Origin: Paracoccaceae bacterium
GTDB lineage: Bacteria > Pseudomonadota > Alphaproteobacteria > Rhodobacterales > Rhodobacteraceae
Length of the DNA: 64,000 bases
NCBI GenBank assembly: GCA_002709405.1
Contig: PAQV01000055.1
Coordinates: forward strand, 1 to 64,000
Direction: 5' to 3'
Part shown: one piece after another, positions 8,201 through 16,474 of the stretch
How positions within the stretch are numbered: position 1 is the first letter of the stretch
Layout: each line of letters begins with the position of its first letter
Notes under the pieces: generated by a model
The model's database searches: none
What the model saw: the letters and a program-made list of their open reading frames with translations, nothing else
What the model was told of the DNA's origin: nothing
Position numbers and translations under genes: made by a program

Positions 8201-9693
8201 CAGTCCTGCCCGTCCAGGATGCGTCGGATGGTGGGCACCAGCTCCGCGCGGGGGATTTCGACCTGGCTGGGCCGTTCCTTCCATTCCTCCAAGGTAGCGT
8301 TCTCGGCGATTTTCTTGCCTAGGATCAGGTCCTTGACCTGCACAACACCCCGGGCCTTTTCATCGGCCCCTTCGATCACGGCGGCCGGGCTGTCGCGCCG
8401 GTCGGCGTATTTCAACTGGTTGCCGAAGTTCTTCGGATTGCCCAGGTAGACTTCGGCCCGGATGCCGGCATTGCGCAGCTCGGCGACCATGGCCTGGTAA
8501 TCGGCCATGCGGTCGCGATCCATCACGGTGACGACGACGGGGCCATGGGCCTGGGCGGCCAGCCGCCCCTTTTCGCGCAGGGCGGCCAGAAGGCGGTCGA
8601 CGCCGATGGAAATGCCCGTGGCCGGGACTGACTGGCCGGTAAAGCGCTTGACCAGGTCATCATAGCGCCCGCCGCCCGACACCGAGCCGAACTGGCGCTT
8701 GCGGCCCTTTTCGTCAAAGATTTCAAAGGTCAGTTCGGCCTCGTAGACCGGGCCGGTATAGTAGCCCAGGCCGCGCACGACCGAGGGGTCGATCAGGATG
8801 CGGTCGCCGGCATAGCCGCCCGCGTCGAGCAGTTCAGCGATCTGTTCCAGCTCGCGCACGCCTTCCTCACCGGTGGCCGAGCCCTTTACCAACTCGTTCA
8901 GCCGGGCGACGGTGGCCGCCCCTGTTTCTCGGCCGGCCTCGGTAAAGCCCATGACGATCTCGGCCTGTTCGGGCGATAGTCCCGCGCCCGCGGTGAAATC
9001 ACCGCTGTCATCCTTGCGGCCTTCCCCTAGAAGGGCGCGGACGCCATCGGCGCCGAGGCGGTCGAGCTTGTCGATGGCCCGCAGGACGATGCCCCGTTCG
9101 TGGGCGCGGGCGTCCGGATCGTTCGGGTCCAGGACACCGGCCACTTCCATGACACCGTTCAAAACCTTGCGGTTGTTGACCCGCACGACGTAATCGCCGC
9201 GCGGAATGCCGACCTCTTCAAGGGCATCCGACAGCATGGCGCAGATCTCGGCATCGGCGGCCATCGAGGCGGTGCCGACGGTATCGGCATCGCATTGATA
9301 GAATTGGCGGAACCGGCCCGGGCCGGGCTTTTCGTTCCGCCAGACCGGGCCCATGGCGTAGCGGCGATAGGGGGTGGGCAGGTCGTTGCGGTGCTGGGCA
9401 TAGACCCGGGCCAGCGGGGCGGTGAGGTCATAGCGCAGGGCGACCCAGTCGCTGTCCTCTTCCTGCCAGGCAAAGACACCTTCGTTGGGGCGATCGACAT
9501 CCGGCAGGAACTTGCCCAGGGCCTCGACCGTTTCGACGGCGCTCGATTCCAGGGCGTCGAAGCCGTAGCGATGGTAAACCCCGGCAATGGTCCGCAACAT
9601 CTCGGAGCGTTCGGTGACCTCCTGCCCGAAATAGTCGCAGAATCCCTTGGGGGTTTCCGCCTTGGGGCGAGGTTGTTTCTTCGGTTTTGCCAT
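8200..9693 (-). CDS. hisS: Histidyl-tRNA synthetase
   Basis: 497 residues. Class-II core: motif 1 region with [11 protein letters not shown] near residue 15; motif 2 [20 protein letters not shown] about residues 113-132; histidine-specific loops GLGYYTG and [10 protein letters not shown]; motif 3 [13 protein letters not shown]; and a C-terminal anticodon-binding domain ([19 protein letters not shown]). It charges tRNA-His with histidine. Grouping with hisZ and hisG links charging capacity to the first step of histidine synthesis. The upstream region holds a repeat element at 9812-9933. Confidence 0.97.
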   Translation of the reverse strand: MAKPKKQPRPKAETPKGFCDYFGQEVTERSEMLRTIAGVYHRYGFDALESSAVETVEALGKFLPDVDRPNEGVFAWQEEDSDWVALRYDLTAPLARVYAQHRNDLPTPYRRYAMGPVWRNEKPGPGRFRQFYQCDADTVGTASMAADAEICAMLSDALEEVGIPRGDYVVRVNNRKVLNGVMEVAGVLDPNDPDARAHERGIVLRAIDKLDRLGADGVRALLGEGRKDDSGDFTAGAGLSPEQAEIVMGFTEAGRETGAATVARLNELVKGSATGEEGVRELEQIAELLDAGGYAGDRILIDPSVVRGLGYYTGPVYEAELTFEIFDEKGRKRQFGSVSGGGRYDDLVKRFTGQSVPATGISIGVDRLLAALREKGRLAAQAHGPVVVTVMDRDRMADYQAMVAELRNAGIRAEVYLGNPKNFGNQLKYADRRDSPAAVIEGADEKARGVVQVKDLILGKKIAENATLEEWKERPSQVEIPRAELVPTIRRILDGQD

Positions 9694-9811
9694 GGGTCCT
9701 GTCCCCCTTCTGGGGCCACGAACCGCGCCCCCGTTTCGCGGCGCGGTCTAGCTGAAGGGCGGGGGCGGAGCAAGGCGCTGTGGCGTTGGCCCGGCTTGGC
9801 CCGCGTGGAAT

Positions 9812-9933
9812 GGGTATTTGGAAAGAGAAAGAAGCAGCAGCGCGGGCACAGGTCCAAACCGCCGCCGGGCCTGGCGCCACCGCGCGTCCGCCAGGACGCG
9901 CAAAGCCTCGTGTGGACGCCGCAGGCGGCCTCC
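9812..9933. repeat. Dispersed ~120-bp repeat, copy A, upstream of hisS
   Basis: Opens with GGGTATTTGGAAAGAGAAAG, then AAGCAGCA. It has GGGCCTGGCG in the middle and ends CCTCGTGTGG followed by CGCCGCAGGCGGCCTCC, which contains a short palindrome. The same blocks in the same order, separated by diverged spacers, occur at 15151-15268. The opening motif is also found inverted at 1525-1549. The stretch 9694-9981 has no gene other than this element. Confidence 0.8.
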
Positions 9934-9981
9934 GCTCAGGAACGGCTTGGCCGGGACGGCGGGGTGAGGTATGGGCGGGGT

Positions 9982-10176
9982 ATGCTGGAGCTGGAAGAAA
10001 AACTGGCGCATCTGATGCGTACCGTGGACGAGCTGAGCGACGTGGTCGCAGGCCAATCCCGCGAGATCGACGTGCTGACTCGGCGGGTGGCGATGCTGAT
10101 GCAACGTGAGGCGGAACGCGAGGCTGAGGGCGCGGGAGGCGTTGTCATCGGAGACGAACGCCCCCCACATTACTGA
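9982..10176 (+). CDS. SlyX-like coiled-coil protein
   Basis: 64 residues. The sequence MLELEEKLAHLMRTVDELSD and the heptad-like continuation VVAGQSREIDVLTRRVAMLM form one amphipathic coiled coil, as in the SlyX family. A charged linker and a C-terminal PPHY follow; a PPHY end is typical of SlyX. SlyX proteins are small, soluble and of unknown role. The ATG chosen begins the coiled coil; the longer upstream frame in this phase runs through the repeat element. Confidence 0.8.
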   Translation: MLELEEKLAHLMRTVDELSDVVAGQSREIDVLTRRVAMLMQREAEREAEGAGGVVIGDERPPHY

Positions 10177-10288
10177 GCCGCCCCCAATTCGAAACGATTT
10201 CCGGGTTGATTGCGTGAATCAAAACTTCGCGATACCGTGAAACGGGATTGCCATTCCGCCTCGCTGCAAATTGAGATCGGAAATTCCG

Positions 10289-11218
10289 TTGAAACGCCTT
10301 TCGTGCCTCCTTTGTCTTCTCGGCCTTCTGTCGGGATGCAGCGCGATCCCCGCCTCCGATACGGGCGGGGTGGTCGTGAGCGGCGTTCCCGACCTTGCCC
10401 CCCTGCCCGAGCCGCCCGAGTCAGGCGTTCTGGACGAGCCGATCGTCGAAGCCCCTGTCGTCGTTGAGGAAACACCCGGCGGCGCGAACTGGCTGATCGG
10501 CGGCCTGGCGGCGGCGAGCACCCGTCAGGTCGATTACGACGCCGAGATCTCCGGCACGGTCCACGCCTCGCGGGCCTTTGCGCCGCCAAAGACCTACAAG
10601 GCCGGCCAATTCGCCGGCTACGGGCTGATCCATTTCCCCAATTCCTATTCCTCGGCCGAGGCTCAGCGGTTCGAGATGTTCTGCCATGCCTTCCGGATCC
10701 TGCGCCCGGTCGAAGAGCTGGAAACGCCGCCCGACCCGATCCCTCGGTCGGAACAGATGGTCACCGTCTGGCCGATCCGGGACCAGGCCGTGTCGTCGGC
10801 GATCAAAACCGCCCGGCAGGAAGAAAGCGCCGCCGCCCTGCGCGGCGACCGCGCGGCGCGGGATGCGGCGGGGAACAAGCTTTGCGCCGTCGCCTCGGCC
10901 GGGTACCGGCTCGACCTCGACGTGGCCGGCGCAAGGATCGAAACGAACGGAGAGGCCCTGTCCTCGGACGGTCCTTACCTGGTGGCCTGGGCGCCCGGCG
11001 GCGACAAGGGCAAGCCGGGACGGACCGCGTTGCTGGTCGACCTGGGCCCGATCACCACGCCCGAGGGCGCCCGGCGCGAGATGGGCAAGTGGCGAGACGC
11101 GATCGAGCGGCGCCGCGGCGACTGGGGTCGTACCGACGAGGCCGGTCTTCGTGACCTGATCCGCGACTGGGCCAACCGGGCCGGGCCCACCATCCTCAGC
11201 CTCGTGGGTCTGGGCTGA
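10289..11218 (+). CDS. Putative lipoprotein of unknown function
   Basis: About 309 residues from a TTG at 10289. The lipobox LLSGC near residues 12-16 after a Leu-rich signal predicts an acylated envelope protein. A Pro/Val/Glu-rich linker follows (residues 20-60), then a folded part with YGLIHFPNSYSSAEAQRFEMF and a long charged helical segment. Two further Cys (MFCHAF, NKLCAVA) could pair. No known domain is recognised. A second TTG at 10271 is an alternative start. A small membrane protein follows two bases after the stop, so the two are probably co-expressed. Confidence 0.7.
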   Translation: MKRLSCLLCLLGLLSGCSAIPASDTGGVVVSGVPDLAPLPEPPESGVLDEPIVEAPVVVEETPGGANWLIGGLAAASTRQVDYDAEISGTVHASRAFAPPKTYKAGQFAGYGLIHFPNSYSSAEAQRFEMFCHAFRILRPVEELETPPDPIPRSEQMVTVWPIRDQAVSSAIKTARQEESAAALRGDRAARDAAGNKLCAVASAGYRLDLDVAGARIETNGEALSSDGPYLVAWAPGGDKGKPGRTALLVDLGPITTPEGARREMGKWRDAIERRRGDWGRTDEAGLRDLIRDWANRAGPTILSLVGLG

Positions 11219-11220
11219 GA

Positions 11221-11490
11221 ATGTACAAGGTCATCGAACAGATCCTCAAGATCGGGCCCGCCGCGGTTCTCGGGCTCGTGCTGGGCATTGCCACGGCAGA
11301 GTGGGTGAATGCCGGCGACCCGGTCGAACAGCTGAGCGCCTCGGGCTACAAGCTGATCGTCTTCCTGGTCACGCTGGTCACCGTGGCGCTCTGGCACGGT
11401 CTGGCGCCCATCGTCAAAGCGCGGCGCACCGCCCCCGATCCCGCTGCACCCGACGAGGCCGATCCGCCGTCTTCACCGTCAGGGGACTGA
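11221..11490 (+). CDS. Small two-span membrane protein
   Basis: 89 residues. Two hydrophobic segments are visible: AAVLGLVLGIATAEWV (about 14-29) and LIVFLVTLVTVALWHGLAPI (about 43-62). A basic stretch and an acidic Pro/Asp/Ser-rich tail follow. It starts two bases after the lipoprotein stop and lies before the convergent dnaE, so it belongs with the lipoprotein gene. No family is recognised; a role as the membrane partner of the lipoprotein is inference. Confidence 0.65.
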   Translation: MYKVIEQILKIGPAAVLGLVLGIATAEWVNAGDPVEQLSASGYKLIVFLVTLVTVALWHGLAPIVKARRTAPDPAAPDEADPPSSPSGD

Positions 11491-11531
11491 CCGGACCCGC
11501 ATCTTGTCAGGTCGGGTCGGGTCGGGTCGGA

Positions 11532-14500
11532 TCACAGGTCCTCGACCGTCACCACCCCGTCCAGCGACTTCAGAGCGCCCTTGACCTGTGGGGTGACAGC
11601 GAAATCGGCGCCCAGGTCCATGTCGACCTCGCCCGGCAAGGTCGGATGCTGGAGGCACAGTTGCACCGGACCGCGGGCGGCCTGTTTCGCCGCGGCGCGG
11701 GCCTGATCCAGCACACCGGCCACGACCGACACAGCCGCCGCATCGTCGATGTAGATGCGCAATCCGGATGTGCCGCCAGCCGCCACCGCGCTATCGATCG
11801 GGGCCACCGACCGGCCCAGCAGCTTCAACTGGTCCGATTCCAGGGTCGCTTCGACCGTGACGACCACGTTCGACCCGGTCTCCAGGTGTTCCCGTGAGGC
11901 CTCCAGCGCTTCGGAGAACAGCGTGACCTCGTAATTGCCCGTGGGATCGGACATGCCGACAAAGGCAAAGCGGTTGCCCTTTGCCGACTTGCGTTCCTGG
12001 CGCGCCGTCACCACGCCGGCCAGCTTGGCGATCAGCGGGCCGTTCTGGGCCTTGGCCGTGACATCGTCCAGCGTCAGCACGTTCTGGCGCCGCAGCGGGC
12101 CCATGTAATCGTCCAGCGGATGGCCCGTCAGGTAGAAGCCGATCGCCTTGAATTCCTCGCCCAGCCGTTCCGCGGGCAACCAGTCGGACACCGGCGACAG
12201 GCGCGGTTCGGGCAGGTCCTCTCCGGCCTCGCCGAACAGCGACACCTGGGCCGAGGCCTTCTGTTCGTGGATCGCCGCCGAATAGGCGACCAGAGCGTCG
12301 AGCGAGTCGAAGACGCGGCGTCGGTTGCTGTCCAGGGTGTCGAAGGCCCCGGACCGGGCCAGCATTTCCAGCGGCCGCTTGCCGACCTTCTTGAGATCCA
12401 CGCGCCGGGCGAAATCGTAGAGATTGACGAAGGGCTGGTCGCCCCGGGATTCGGTCACCAGTTTCATCGCCTCGAGCCCGACGTTCTTCAGCGCGCCCAG
12501 GGCATAGACCAGGTGTCCGTCCTTCACGTCGAAAGTGGGCTGCGAGCGGTTCACGCAGGGCGGCACGTACGGCAGGCCCAGCCCCTTGCGGACCTCTTCG
12601 AAGTAGATCGCCAGCTTGTCGGTCAGGTGGATATCGCAGTTCATGACGCCGGCCATGAATTCCACCGGGTGGTTCGCCTTCAGCCAGCCCGTCTGGTAGC
12701 TGACCACCGCGTAAGCCGCCGCGTGGGACTTGTTGAACCCGTAGTTGGCGAATTTCTCCAGCAGGTCGAAGACCTCGGTGGCCTTCTTCTTCTCGACGCC
12801 GTTTTCCGCCGCGCCCTTTTCGAACTTGGGGCGTTCGGCGTCCATCGCCTCCTTGATCTTCTTGCCCATGGCCCGGCGCAACAGGTCGGCCCCGCCCAGC
12901 GAATAGCCGGCCATGACCTGGGCGATCTGCATCACCTGTTCCTGGTAGACGATGATGCCCTGGGTTTCCTCGAGGATGTAGTCGATCAGCGGATGCACCG
13001 AGGAGATCGGCTTCAGCCCGTTCTTGACCTCGCAATAGGTGGGGATGTTTTCCATCGGGCCGGGCCGGTAGAGCGCCACCAGGGCCACGATGTCCTCGAT
13101 GCAGGTGGGTTTCATGCGCTTGAGCGCATCCATCATGCCCGAGCTTTCCACCTGGAACACGGCCACCGTCTTGGCGGCGGCGTAAAGCTTGTAGGTGGCC
13201 TCGTCATCCAGCGGGATGGCGTCGATGTCGTTCTCGGTACCGGCCACCGGCTCGTAAAGCTCGGTCCCGTCGGCCGCGACATGCAGGGACCGGCCCGACT
13301 TCAGGATCAGGTCCAGGGCATTCTGGATCACCGTCAGGGTCTTCAGGCCCAGGAAGTCGAACTTGACCAGCCCGGCCTGTTCCACCCATTTCATGTTGAA
13401 CTGGGTGGCCGGCATGTCCGAGCGCGGATCCTGGTAGAGCGGCACCAGCCGGTCGAGCGGCCGGTCACCGATGACCACCCCCGCGGCATGGGTCGAGGCG
13501 TTTCTCAGCAGCCCCTCTACCTGCTGGCCGTATTTCAGCAGGCGGTCGACGACCTCTTCGTTGCGGGCTTCCTCGCGCAGGCGCGGTTCGTCGATCAGGG
13601 CCTTTTCGATCGACACCGGCTTGACCCCTTCGACGGGGATCATCTTGGACAGCCGGTCGACCTGGCCGTAGGGCATCTGCAGCACCCGGCCCACGTCGCG
13701 CACCGCGGCCTTGGACAGCAGCGCGCCGAAGGTGATGATCTGGGCGACCTTGTCGTGGCCGTACTTGTCCTGCACGTAGCGGATCACCTCTTCGCGCCTG
13801 TCCATGCAGAAGTCGATGTCGAAGTCGGGCATCGAGACCCGTTCGGGGTTCAGGAACCGTTCGAACAGAAGACTGTAGCGCAGGGGATCGAGGTTGGTGA
13901 TGGTGAGCGCATAAGCCACCAGCGACCCCGCGCCCGAGCCCCGCCCCGGCCCCACCGGGATGTCGTGATCCTTGGCCCACTTGATGAAGTCGGCCACGAT
14001 CAGGAAGTAACCGGGAAAGCCCATGCCCTCGATGATGCCCAGTTCGAATTCCAGGCGCTTTTCGTACTCTTCGACCGAGGCGGCATGGGGAATGACCTCC
14101 AGCCGGGCCTTCAGGCCTTCGACCGCCTGGCGGCGCAGTTCGATGACCTCGTCATCGGCGAATTTCGGCAGGATCGGGTCGCGGCGGTAGGCCATGAAGG
14201 CGCAGCGCTTTGCGATCTCGACGGTGTTTTCGATGGCCTCGGGCAGGTCGGCAAACAGCGTAGCCATTTCTTGGGGCGATTTCAGGTAGTGCTGGGCGGT
14301 CAGGCGGCGGCGGTCTTCCTGCTGGTCGACATAGGCGCCCTCGGCGATGCAGATCAGCGCGTCGTGGGCTTCGTAGAGGTCGGTCTTGGGGAAGTAGACG
14401 TCGTTGGTCGCAACCAGGGGCAGGTCCATGGCATAGGCCATTTCCACGTGGCCGCGCTCGGTGAGTTTCTCGGCTTCGGGCTGGCCGTCTTCACCCGGGT

Positions 14501-15032
14501 GGCGCTGAAGTTCGATATAGAGGCGGTCCGGGAAGGCCCGGGCGAGCCGGCGCACCAACGTTTCCGCCTCGGCCCGGTGACCGGTCTGCAAGAGCCTGCC
14601 GACAGGGCCGTCCGGGCCCCCGGTCAGGCAGATGACCCCCGTGGCATGGGCCTCGAGCTGGTCGAGGCTGACCTGGGGCAGGTCCCCGTGCTTGCCGACA
14701 TAAAGACAGGTGTTGAGCGCCATGAGGTTTTCGTAACCGGTCTCGTTCTGGGCCAGCAGGACAAGGGGCGCGGGCGGCTTGGGCTTGGCGCCGGGCTCGG
14801 GCGTGAGGTAGGCCAGATCGGTCTGCATGCCGATGATCGGCTGGATCCCGGCGCCAGCGGCAGCGACCGAGAATTCCAGGGCGCAGAAGAGGTTGTTGGT
14901 GTCGGTCACGGCGATCGCGGGCATGCCAAGATCGGCGCATTGGCCGGGCAGTTTCTTGAGGCGGACGGCGCCTTCGAGAAGGGAATATTCGGTGTGAAGG
15001 CGGAGGTGGACGAATCCGGGCGTGCTGCTCAT
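11532..15032 (-). CDS. dnaE: DNA polymerase III alpha subunit
   Basis: 1166 residues, the normal DnaE1 length. The N-terminal PHP domain starts FVHLRLHTEYSLLEG. The polymerase core has the two catalytic Asp in MPDFDIDFCMDRRE (about 402-406) and the third at KFDFLGLKTL (about 556). A tandem HhH and beta-clamp-binding region follows, and an OB fold near residues 990-1070 (AKLAGVVTARQERKSAKG) is present. It is the replicative polymerase of the holoenzyme. An open frame of almost 1000 codons runs antisense, a by-product of high GC. The promoter region holds repeat copy B. Confidence 0.98.
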   Translation of the reverse strand: MSSTPGFVHLRLHTEYSLLEGAVRLKKLPGQCADLGMPAIAVTDTNNLFCALEFSVAAAGAGIQPIIGMQTDLAYLTPEPGAKPKPPAPLVLLAQNETGYENLMALNTCLYVGKHGDLPQVSLDQLEAHATGVICLTGGPDGPVGRLLQTGHRAEAETLVRRLARAFPDRLYIELQRHPGEDGQPEAEKLTERGHVEMAYAMDLPLVATNDVYFPKTDLYEAHDALICIAEGAYVDQQEDRRRLTAQHYLKSPQEMATLFADLPEAIENTVEIAKRCAFMAYRRDPILPKFADDEVIELRRQAVEGLKARLEVIPHAASVEEYEKRLEFELGIIEGMGFPGYFLIVADFIKWAKDHDIPVGPGRGSGAGSLVAYALTITNLDPLRYSLLFERFLNPERVSMPDFDIDFCMDRREEVIRYVQDKYGHDKVAQIITFGALLSKAAVRDVGRVLQMPYGQVDRLSKMIPVEGVKPVSIEKALIDEPRLREEARNEEVVDRLLKYGQQVEGLLRNASTHAAGVVIGDRPLDRLVPLYQDPRSDMPATQFNMKWVEQAGLVKFDFLGLKTLTVIQNALDLILKSGRSLHVAADGTELYEPVAGTENDIDAIPLDDEATYKLYAAAKTVAVFQVESSGMMDALKRMKPTCIEDIVALVALYRPGPMENIPTYCEVKNGLKPISSVHPLIDYILEETQGIIVYQEQVMQIAQVMAGYSLGGADLLRRAMGKKIKEAMDAERPKFEKGAAENGVEKKKATEVFDLLEKFANYGFNKSHAAAYAVVSYQTGWLKANHPVEFMAGVMNCDIHLTDKLAIYFEEVRKGLGLPYVPPCVNRSQPTFDVKDGHLVYALGALKNVGLEAMKLVTESRGDQPFVNLYDFARRVDLKKVGKRPLEMLARSGAFDTLDSNRRRVFDSLDALVAYSAAIHEQKASAQVSLFGEAGEDLPEPRLSPVSDWLPAERLGEEFKAIGFYLTGHPLDDYMGPLRRQNVLTLDDVTAKAQNGPLIAKLAGVVTARQERKSAKGNRFAFVGMSDPTGNYEVTLFSEALEASREHLETGSNVVVTVEATLESDQLKLLGRSVAPIDSAVAAGGTSGLRIYIDDAAAVSVVAGVLDQARAAAKQAARGPVQLCLQHPTLPGEVDMDLGADFAVTPQVKGALKSLDGVVTVEDL

Positions 15033-15150
15033 GGGGGCAGATTAGAGCGGCATTCCGGGGCCGGCAACGGGGCGCGGCGTGGGTGATGGAGGCCTGAGGG
15101 GAGTGGTCGTGCGTTTGATCGAGGCCAGGGCTGGTGGTGCGGGTCGGCCG

Positions 15151-15268
15151 GGGTATTTGGGAAGAGAAAGAAGCAGCATTGCGGCGCTCTGTCCGTCCGC
15201 TGGGCCTGGCGGCTACGGCGTGCCCGAAGGGCGCGCAAAACCTCGTGTGGCCGCCGCAGGCGGCCTCC
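15151..15268. repeat. Dispersed ~120-bp repeat, copy B, upstream of dnaE
   Basis: Opens GGGTATTTGGGAAGAGAAAG then AAGCAGCA, has TGGGCCTGGCGGC in the middle, and ends CCTCGTGTGG plus CCGCCGCAGGCGGCCTCC. It matches copy A block for block. The distance from the opening motif to the dnaE start (about 118 bp) is nearly equal to that from copy A to the hisS start. The 15033-15280 gap has no gene. Confidence 0.8.
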
Positions 15269-15280
15269 TTTGGATCAATA

Positions 15281-15345
15281 CTTAGCCAGATGGATAAGTG
15301 TCTTGATCGAATCGCGTGTACCGAATAGTTAGCCGTATGGCTAAC
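15281..15345 (+). promoter_or_regulatory. Promoter with two palindromic operators for the ArsR-type gene
   Basis: Operator 1 is CTTAGCCAGATGGATAAG (15281-15298, one mismatch). Operator 2 is GTTAGCCGTATGGCTAAC (15328-15345, perfect seven-base arms). Between them are TTGATC (15303-15308) and TAGTTA (15326-15331) with a 17-base spacer, a good -35/-10 pair. Operator 2 covers the -10 and likely transcription start. The layout implies tight autorepression by the ArsR-family protein encoded next. Confidence 0.65.
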
Positions 15346-15684
15346 CGAATGGATACCTTCTTTGGCGCCTTGTCTGATCCGACCCGCAGGGCGGTGATCG
15401 AGGCGCTGGTCACCGGGCCGAGGCCTGTGGGTGAGCTACATGCGCCGCATGACATCGCCCTGCCGACCTTTCTCAAGCATCTCAAGGTGCTGGAGGCGTC
15501 CGGCCTGGTGCGGTCGGAGAAGAAGGGCCGGGTGCGCATTGTCCATATCGAGGCTGCCCCCCTGGCTGAAGCCGAAGCCTGGCTGCACAGGCAGCGGCGG
15601 CTTTGGGAGGGGCGGCTGGACCGGCTGGGTGCCCTGGCAGAGCAGCTGGAACGTGAACACAAGAGTGATGGAGATCGTCGATGA
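15337..15684 (+). CDS. ArsR-family winged-helix repressor
   Basis: 115 residues from ATG 15337, or 111 from ATG 15349 (MDTFFGALSDPTRRAVIEAL). The protein is a typical ArsR/SmtB winged helix: ALSDPTRRAVIEAL, the recognition helix region ALPTFLKHLKVLEASGLV, and the wing SEKKGRVRIVHIE. No Cys or His metal site is seen, so this is the non-metal subgroup often paired with SRPBCC proteins. The start lies at or next to the predicted transcription start, so the mRNA may be leaderless. It overlaps the next gene by four bases. Confidence 0.88.
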   Translation: MANRMDTFFGALSDPTRRAVIEALVTGPRPVGELHAPHDIALPTFLKHLKVLEASGLVRSEKKGRVRIVHIEAAPLAEAEAWLHRQRRLWEGRLDRLGALAEQLEREHKSDGDRR

Positions 15685-16148
15685 CCGCCCCATGTGAATT
15701 TCGAACCCTGGTCCTTGACCGGCGCATCGAAGCTGCGCCCGAGCGGGTGTTTGCGCTGATGACCGACCCTGATGCACGCCGCACCTGGGGGGCTCCGGGT
15801 GAGGGCATTGTCATCGAGATCGACCAGTGTGACGTGCGTGATGGAGGGCGCGAGGTGGCTCGGTGCGGGCCGCGGGATGCGCCGGACTTCAGCGCCGTCA
15901 GCGACTTTCACCGCGTCGAGGCCCCGCGCCTGATCGTGCTGTCCGAAACCCTGACCGTGGGGGGCAATGTGCTGTCGGTGTCGCTGGCCACGCAGGAGCT
16001 GTCGGCCGAGGGGAGCGGCTGCCAGTTGAAGGTGACCCTGCAGATCGTCAGCCTGACCGGCCCCGAGACCTTTGACGGGTATGCCGAAGGCTGGACCGGT
16101 GCGCTCGACAACCTGGTGCGCATGGCAGAGGCCGAGACCGTTCAGTGA
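15681..16148 (+). CDS. SRPBCC (AHSA1-type) START-like domain protein
   Basis: 155 residues. LVLDRRIEAAPERVFALMTDP is the standard opening of activator-of-Hsp90-like SRPBCC domains, followed by FHRVEAPRLIVLSETL and the C-terminal helix DGYAEGWTGALDNLVRMAE. These domains form a hydrophobic cavity for a small ligand. In ArsR-SRPBCC pairs, as here (ATGA overlap), the partner is thought to act on or bind the signal sensed. The ligand is unknown. Confidence 0.85.
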   Translation: MTAPCEFRTLVLDRRIEAAPERVFALMTDPDARRTWGAPGEGIVIEIDQCDVRDGGREVARCGPRDAPDFSAVSDFHRVEAPRLIVLSETLTVGGNVLSVSLATQELSAEGSGCQLKVTLQIVSLTGPETFDGYAEGWTGALDNLVRMAEAETVQ

Positions 16149-16474
16149 CGCTTTTGCTTCGGCGCGAGAGTTTCTGGCCCCCGGCCCTAGAGCCTGCGTT
16201 GACGTGGCAGGGTGCTTGAGACTGGTCGCTTCGTGCCGGCCGCGCTGGGGTTGGCGGCAGGCTTCGCGCCGGGGCGGCTTGCTACGCTGGTCGTAACGCT
16301 TGCCGAATAGGCGGTTGCCACACAAAGCGCCAACCGAAGACGGCGGAGGCTTGCCTAGCTGCCGCTTTGCCGCTTTTCTGTGCAGGACTTCGGGCCGCAC
16401 CCCAGCTTTCCGCCGCATCGGGCGGGGGTGCCCAGCATGCCCCCGGGACAACAGACAGCGGCAGGCAGATGCCC
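16149..16474. other. Non-coding gap before xdhA
   Basis: About 325 bases without a convincing gene. The open frames in it are extensions or shadows of neighbours. No riboswitch, repeat or clear promoter box is recognised, although the xdh promoter must lie here. Confidence 0.4.

Noticed and set aside
12120-15086. Open frame of 988 codons antisense to dnaE
   Set aside because: It mirrors dnaE codon structure in GC-rich DNA, is rich in His/Gly/Asp/Arg as expected from antisense third-position bias, and shows no known motif; dnaE is intact on the other strand.
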